Origin: an uncultured Flavobacteriales bacterium
GTDB lineage: Bacteria; Bacteroidota; Bacteroidia; Flavobacteriales; UBA1820
DNA: 53,587 nt
Assembly (NCBI GenBank): GCA_902478645.1
Contig: CABSLV010000014.1
Coordinates: 1-53,587 of the forward strand
Reading direction: 5' to 3'
This document shows positions 53,529-53,587 of the stretch, in pieces; positions within the stretch are counted from its first letter, which is position 1; each line of letters begins with the position of its first letter. The notes beneath the pieces were generated by a model. That model made no database searches. It was not told the origin of the DNA and saw nothing but the letters and a program-made list of their open reading frames with translations. Both the position numbers and the translations under genes were made by a program.

Positions 53529-53587
53529 TCCACCTCCCGGGCCGGGCAAGTCTCGGCGGGAAAAAAAGGCGGGCGCCCATACGGACG

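Overview
The window looks like chromosome from a Bacteroidota bacterium with fairly high GC, most like the Alistipes/Rikenellaceae branch of gut anaerobes (inferred, not proven). The clues are: repeated promoters of the form TTTG/CTTG, a 19-21 bp gap, then TAnnTTTG; almost no Shine-Dalgarno sites before genes; Bacteroidota-typical families (DUF4292, DUF3822, DUF6427-like, an Mpi-type serine recombinase); and many lipoprotein signals. There are no rRNA genes and no CRISPR. I found one tRNA, Ser(GGA).

Layout. 1-4638: end of an RND efflux operon (adaptor tail, AcrB-type pump, TolC-type channel). 4890-6953: glycogen branching enzyme. 7088-18481: a long minus-strand run (TPR protein, DUF4292 lipoprotein, EnvC-like protein, membrane protein, flippase, dut, HAD phosphatase, mpl, ribE, HhH protein, nitroreductase, rpsU), centred on envelope and peptidoglycan work. 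18642-23527: Bax1-type membrane protein, an unknown secreted protein, tyrS-hpt-adk, and a lone ExbD-like protein. 23782-24507: Mpi-like invertase with no obvious target beside it. 24588-29258: nucleoside-type MFS transporter, secreted EEP-fold hydrolase, and a four-gene SPFH operon ending in a ribbon-helix-helix protein. 29556-31576: serC-serA. 31697-33876: an orphan phage-like gene pair, then DUF3822-rsmD. 34180-37872: RecD-like helicase, WecA-type transferase, alpha/beta hydrolase. 38163-41336: rpmH and a carB lacking the C-terminal allosteric domain. 41612-46398: lipoprotein, lipid kinase, APP1-type phosphatase, acyltransferase, asparaginase. 46585-47366: tRNA and a small secreted protein. 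47693-51210: a corrinoid methyltransferase operon. 51483-53528: M13 peptidase lipoprotein.

The strongest candidate for an interesting system is the four-gene corrinoid operon at 47693-51210: two UroD-fold methyltransferases that both keep the zinc motif H-x-C...C, a corrinoid protein, and a stand-alone MetH-activation-domain protein with a cysteine-rich tail. Together they have the parts needed to move a methyl group from an unknown donor to an unknown acceptor. The operon sits behind two tandem copies of a dispersed promoter-bearing repeat that also drives tyrS-hpt-adk and the RecD-like helicase. Other points of interest are a perfect Shine-Dalgarno sequence stranded in the rpsU leader, a nested palindrome filling the serA-downstream gap, and a lipid kinase/phosphatase pair whose divergent starts are 27 bp apart.
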